A stretch of DNA of 64,000 nucleotides from assembly GCA_025345505.1 (NCBI GenBank), contig JANVCC010010406.1, positions 13,804,391 to 13,868,390 on the forward strand. The letters run 5' to 3'. Below the pieces are notes generated by a model that was not told where the DNA came from, did no database searches, and saw only the letters and a list, made by a program, of their open reading frames with translations. Numbering within the stretch: the stretch's first letter is position 1; each line of letters begins with the position of its first letter. The stretch is from Todiramphus chloris collaris (taxonomy: Eukaryota; Chordata; Aves; Coraciiformes; Alcedinidae). Position numbers and translations under genes: made by a program. This document shows, piece by piece, positions 60,073 to 64,000 of this stretch.

Positions 60073-62912
60073 AGCCCTGAACTCCGCACAGGATGAAGTC
60101 CTAGGGAAGGTACTTACATGAAACTCATCTGGAATTTTTTTATTTTGCATTAGAGTACTTCCGGTCAATTTTTGAGTCCCTCTACGTGTTTGGAAACTCC
60201 AAGGCTGAAAGCAGAAATATTAGTTTGTGTATATGAGGGAAGTAGGCTGTTTCCCACGTTTTACTAATGTAAGAAAGGCTGAGGTGATTTTGCTTAGATT
60301 TTTCAAAAGAAAAAAATTAACCCCGATCCTTCCAAGAAGAGGCTGGCAAGTTAGTACACTTCCCTGCTCCCAATGGATTTTCAAATACATGTTTAGGGAG
60401 TTATAAACTAATTTCCTGGTGATAGGTAGTCCTGGGAAGGCACAGATTAAGTTCCTCTTTATTAGAAATAAAAATATATTCATTTTTTATAACAGTGTAA
60501 CCAAAACCCATATGAAATCATGTATCATTGTGTTTAGGCTCCAGTTAAGTACAGAGAATATCCTGTTCTAAAGATGAAACAGTCTTGGGGGAAAGCACAA
60601 CAAACCAAAACCTATGCAAACTAAACTGCATTAATAAATAAAGTGTAACTCAATGGAAACCTATACTGATGGACTCCAGCAGCATATGTATTGCAGTCAT
60701 CAGGAGTTTTGGCTGCAGAGTCACCAGCAAACTCTGCAAGCTGAGGTTTGCAGTGTCTACACTTCAAGGTTCTCCTTCAACTCAGGTTGCAGTTCTATTA
60801 ACTTTGTCTTGTTTCATTTTGTTAGCAGACTTTGTGATGGAAGGAGAAGCTCAGACTTTTCTTACCAGTTCTCTTCCTCACTGGATGGTGCTAGTGTATG
60901 TATCTGTTTGGTCTGACACTAAGCAAAAACACTGAAAGTCACAGAGTGACAGTAAATTCATGGTTCCCTGTAATGTCTTTTATACCATGTCACTTCCCAC
61001 CGATGGGCTGTATTTCAAAAACTGTATTCAATAAGTTCTACACTGCAATTTCTTGCACTTACTTGCCTGCCAGCTTCTCCCAGCTGCCTAAGTGTTGGCT
61101 GCATGCTAGGTTTTATCCTATAATAGGAGAAAGTCACATGTTCCTTAAAAGGAAATCACATGCTGCTGCTCAGTTGTGACTCAACTAACTTGGCAAGAAA
61201 TGAATTTATTCCATTTCCAGATGACATTCACCCCAACCTGTGCTGACCCACACAGATGAGCGGGTTCAAAGGCTTGGGACATTTAATAGAGCCATGGGCA
61301 GCGTGGAGATCAGTGCAGGCATTGCTGTTTACATGAAGCAATTGGCTTCATTAAAGAGCAAATAGAAAAATTACTTAATCTTTCTCTATTTGTGGAAAAT
61401 GTACCAGAAACTACTGAAACCAACAAATACAGAATAATTAAATTTGAAAGATATAGATTGTTATTTTATGTGCTACATGTGGCCAATCTGTGTGTATGCT
61501 ACAAGTACAGGTAAGGAATACAGCAGTGCTATACTACGTCATCTTTTCTAAATCCACGTTTTATCACCGCTGCATGTCCAGCACATACCCCCCCATCACA
61601 CAATCCAATAATCTGCCAGGTGGAGCACTATTCCTGATCACTGTAGCCTACAAAGCAGACTCCTTCACTGTCTTCTCTTCGCATCGCTTGGAGGGAATCC
61701 TGGAGAGCTGTTGGAAAGCAGCAGTTTCCCTATCCCCTGGAGAATGCTATGGAAGGGAAATAGTGCAGCTGAAGATACGCAGTATTATCCTGTGTTATTC
61801 CTCTCTGTTTTATAGAAGTCCCTGTATTGTGTTAGCCACTGCAGTGTCTGAGTGCTTTTCAGTTGCTCAGCAATTCAACTGCCTGTTCTCATGTTGTTGA
61901 TTTGTTTTGGTTTTTTGTTTGTTTGTTCTCGGTGGTTTTGTTGTTGGTTTTGGTTTTGTTTGGTTTTGTTGTTGTTTTGTTTGGCTTTTTTTTTTCCTGT
62001 GGTGTTTTGTTTGTATGTTTGATTTTTTTCCTCTGGGCTTGTTGTATGATGCAGCTTTTTGTACCCAATCAAGAACACAGGGGGCTATTGGAGAAGCCAG
62101 CATCAAAGAAATGCATCTTCCAGCATGAAGAGGGTTCAGGGTAGAATTTAGTGTGTGGGGATGTACATTTTGCATTCTTAGTTATATGCTCCAAAAGCAC
62201 TCTTTGCAGAAATGCATTACATTGTTTTTTTAGATGCTCTCTACTGTCTCTCAGAGGAACAGTTACTGAGTGAATGTCTAGAAGGGGACAAACTTATGCT
62301 TACCATTCAGACACTCAAAGCCAAGAGACGGTTTTTTTCCTAGGTGTATTCTTTCAAAAGTGGGTGAATTAGAAGCGTGTAATCTCAGGGGCTAAGTAAT
62401 ATACAAACCTGTATTTACAGGTGCTAGTTCCTCTTTTCTCCTGCAGGAAGGAGGTGTTCACTCATGTCACTCAAAGAAATAGGTTTCAGAGAATGACTGT
62501 AAGTAATGAAAAAAGTTTCCTTCAAGAGTGTTCTTTGTGCCATATATTTAAAGGAAAAACGGTTTGTTTTTTTTTAACTGGAGTATGATTTTCTAGGGCT
62601 GTGACTACACGAAGAGAAGCAGAAAAACGATTATAACGTACATACTTATCTTTAAACATTAAGAATGTTATATCCTACTCCAAAAGAAGAAGGAAACATT
62701 AAGAACATGCAGACAGACTGACTTCATAGATTTGAATCAAATTAATAACTTCTTTAGCCTTGTTCAAATTTGTGAAGGTACTGTAAATAATCCCCTCCAT
62801 TCTGAATACAAAATGGGCTTTGATTATAGTTTCAGCTGAAAATGATACCTCTAACTATAAGACTTTTTGAAGTAACTACAACAAAACTGCTTTTATATTT
62901 TTATTTATCAAA
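60073..62912. other. Intergenic stretch
   Basis: A T/G-rich low-complexity block at 61897-62035 is the only feature. No gene is supported. Confidence 0.55.
61897..62035 (+). repeat. T/G-rich low-complexity block
   Basis: Repeated TTTTG, TTTGG and GTTGT words with very little A or C. The open frames across it on both strands are composition artefacts. Confidence 0.85.
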
Positions 62913-63333
62913 TTTAATATCATTAGGGAAGAAAGCAGGGTAATAAGTAAAATTTCTACCCTGGACACTAAGAGGGCTAAATTTGACCTCTTCAAAGGTC
63001 TACTTAGAAGCATCCCATGGGCTAGGGCTATAGAAAGTATGGGGGGCCCAAGAGAGCTGCTTAATATTCAAACATTACCTCCTCCAAGCTCAAGATAAAT
63101 GTATTCCCTTGCAAAAAAGACCAAGCAGAGGAGGCAGGAGACCTGTGTGGATAAGGAAGGAGCTCCTGAAAAAACTCAAATGGAAGAGGGACGTTTGCAG
63201 TATGTGGAAAAAGAGCCTGGTTAATTGTGAGGATTACAGAAACGCTGCCAGAGGATGTAGAGACTGAACAAGGAAGGCCAAGGCTCTCTTGGAACTTAGT
63301 CTCACCAGGGAGGTGAATGAAAACAAGAAGAGC
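62913..63333 (+). mobile_element. Internal CR1 ORF2 fragment, near-identical to 38614-39034
   Basis: The 421 bases align without net gaps to 38614-39034, with about ten mismatches counted by eye. They share the same frameshift (GGCCCAAGAGAGC) and the same stop (AGAGACTGAAC). It lacks both the 5' and 3' ends of a CR1. Confidence 0.9.
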
Positions 63334-63599
63334 CATCTAAAAGTTTTTAAGAGTTTGTAGTCTTTCCCTGACCCAGTTTCTTTCACTGTCTCCTGGACAA
63401 AGACTTCACAGTACCTATCTCTAGATCAAGTCCTGTGACTGGTATTCTTGACTCACCATCTTTTTAGGCCAGCAGCAGTCCAGCCCATTCTCTTTTTGCT
63501 CATCCCTAACAGACAGCCTAGCTCCAGAGCCTTCAGATGAAGCACATGCACTTGTCATGGCCAAGAAAATAAGGCACAAAGTCATCATGCAAGAAGTTA

Positions 63600-64000
63600 C
63601 AGAGAAGCGCGCATTTGCAAAGTTAAATCTGTGCAACAGACCGTAGGAGCTGAGGCAGAACTACCACACGTGCACGTTGCTTGAAAAACCCTCTGAGTTC
63701 TTCCTTTGTGTCACCACGCACACGCGCGTTACCGTGAACCGAGGCCACAGCAAAGACGCGCTGCTTTTGTTTACCACGAAGTAAGGTCTGTTCCTCAAAC
63801 CTGTCCGCGCTGGTCTAAGGCCCGGCTTTCTTTGCTTCACTTCAGTGTAGCTTTTACCTCACAGCGGCTCCCACTGGTGAGGGCGGACGGGAACCTGCGA
63901 GACACAAGCGGCTCCTGCTCCCCACCGGGGGCGGAAAGCAGCAACCGCCGGAGCGGGAGGTGTCCCTGCCCGCACTCACACACGCCACGGTGCCCGGGAG
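63600..64000. promoter_or_regulatory. Rising GC/CpG at right edge, possible start of a CpG island
   Basis: CpG-bearing words become frequent from about 63606 and dense from about 63850 (GGGGGCGGAAAGCAGCAACC, CGCCGGAGCGGGAGG). The window ends before any exon can be defined. In human the next gene after RCL1 is JAK2, so a JAK2 promoter is possible, but no JAK2 coding text is visible. Confidence 0.4.

Overview
The window is vertebrate nuclear DNA, almost certainly from a bird. Evidence: long introns with GT-AG splice sites, many 5'-truncated CR1 LINEs whose 3' ends carry the short ATTCTATG-type tail, solo LTRs, microsatellites, and a conserved vertebrate gene. No bacterial operon, CRISPR array or phage gene is present. 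The only host protein-coding gene I can support is RCL1 (RNA 3'-terminal phosphate cyclase-like 1), on the + strand. I traced all nine coding exons from the ATG at 14870 to the TAA at 48342. Every junction stays in frame, giving 377 codons. Human 9p24 genes including RCL1 lie on the bird Z chromosome, so Z linkage is likely; this is inferred from synteny, not seen.

Layout. 1-14100: intergenic and repeat-rich, with several CR1 copies in both orientations, a possible LTR-like piece and an unexplained GC-rich block near 3.4-4.0 kb. 14280-15560: CpG island with the RCL1 promoter, a ten-copy GCATCG repeat touching the start codon, and exon 1. 15018-48191: RCL1 introns 1-8. Intron 3 holds a solo LTR; intron 7 holds a long, broken CR1 element with a second copy of that LTR, in the opposite orientation, nested inside it. 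Intron 5 has the sequence signature of a minor-spliceosome (U12) intron. Intron 8 contains the mir-101-2 hairpin and a CTTT/CCTT microsatellite broken by 486 N. 48343 to about 49670: RCL1 3'UTR with a canonical AATAAA. 49680-63600: intergenic DNA with CR1 fragments, including a 421-bp internal CR1 piece nearly identical to one in RCL1 intron 7. 63600-64000: a rise in GC and CpG at the right edge, perhaps the promoter of the next gene (JAK2 follows RCL1 in human).

How the parts relate. RCL1 is a nucleolar factor for 18S rRNA processing, and its last intron carries miR-101, so one transcription unit can give a ribosome-biogenesis protein and a microRNA. Exon 5 to exon 6 joining should need the minor spliceosome. 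The two inverted LTRs bracket exons 4-7, which total 483 nt (161 codons) and begin and end on codon boundaries; that arrangement could favour a circular RNA. I found no clearly novel gene system. The most notable points are these nested and structural features.
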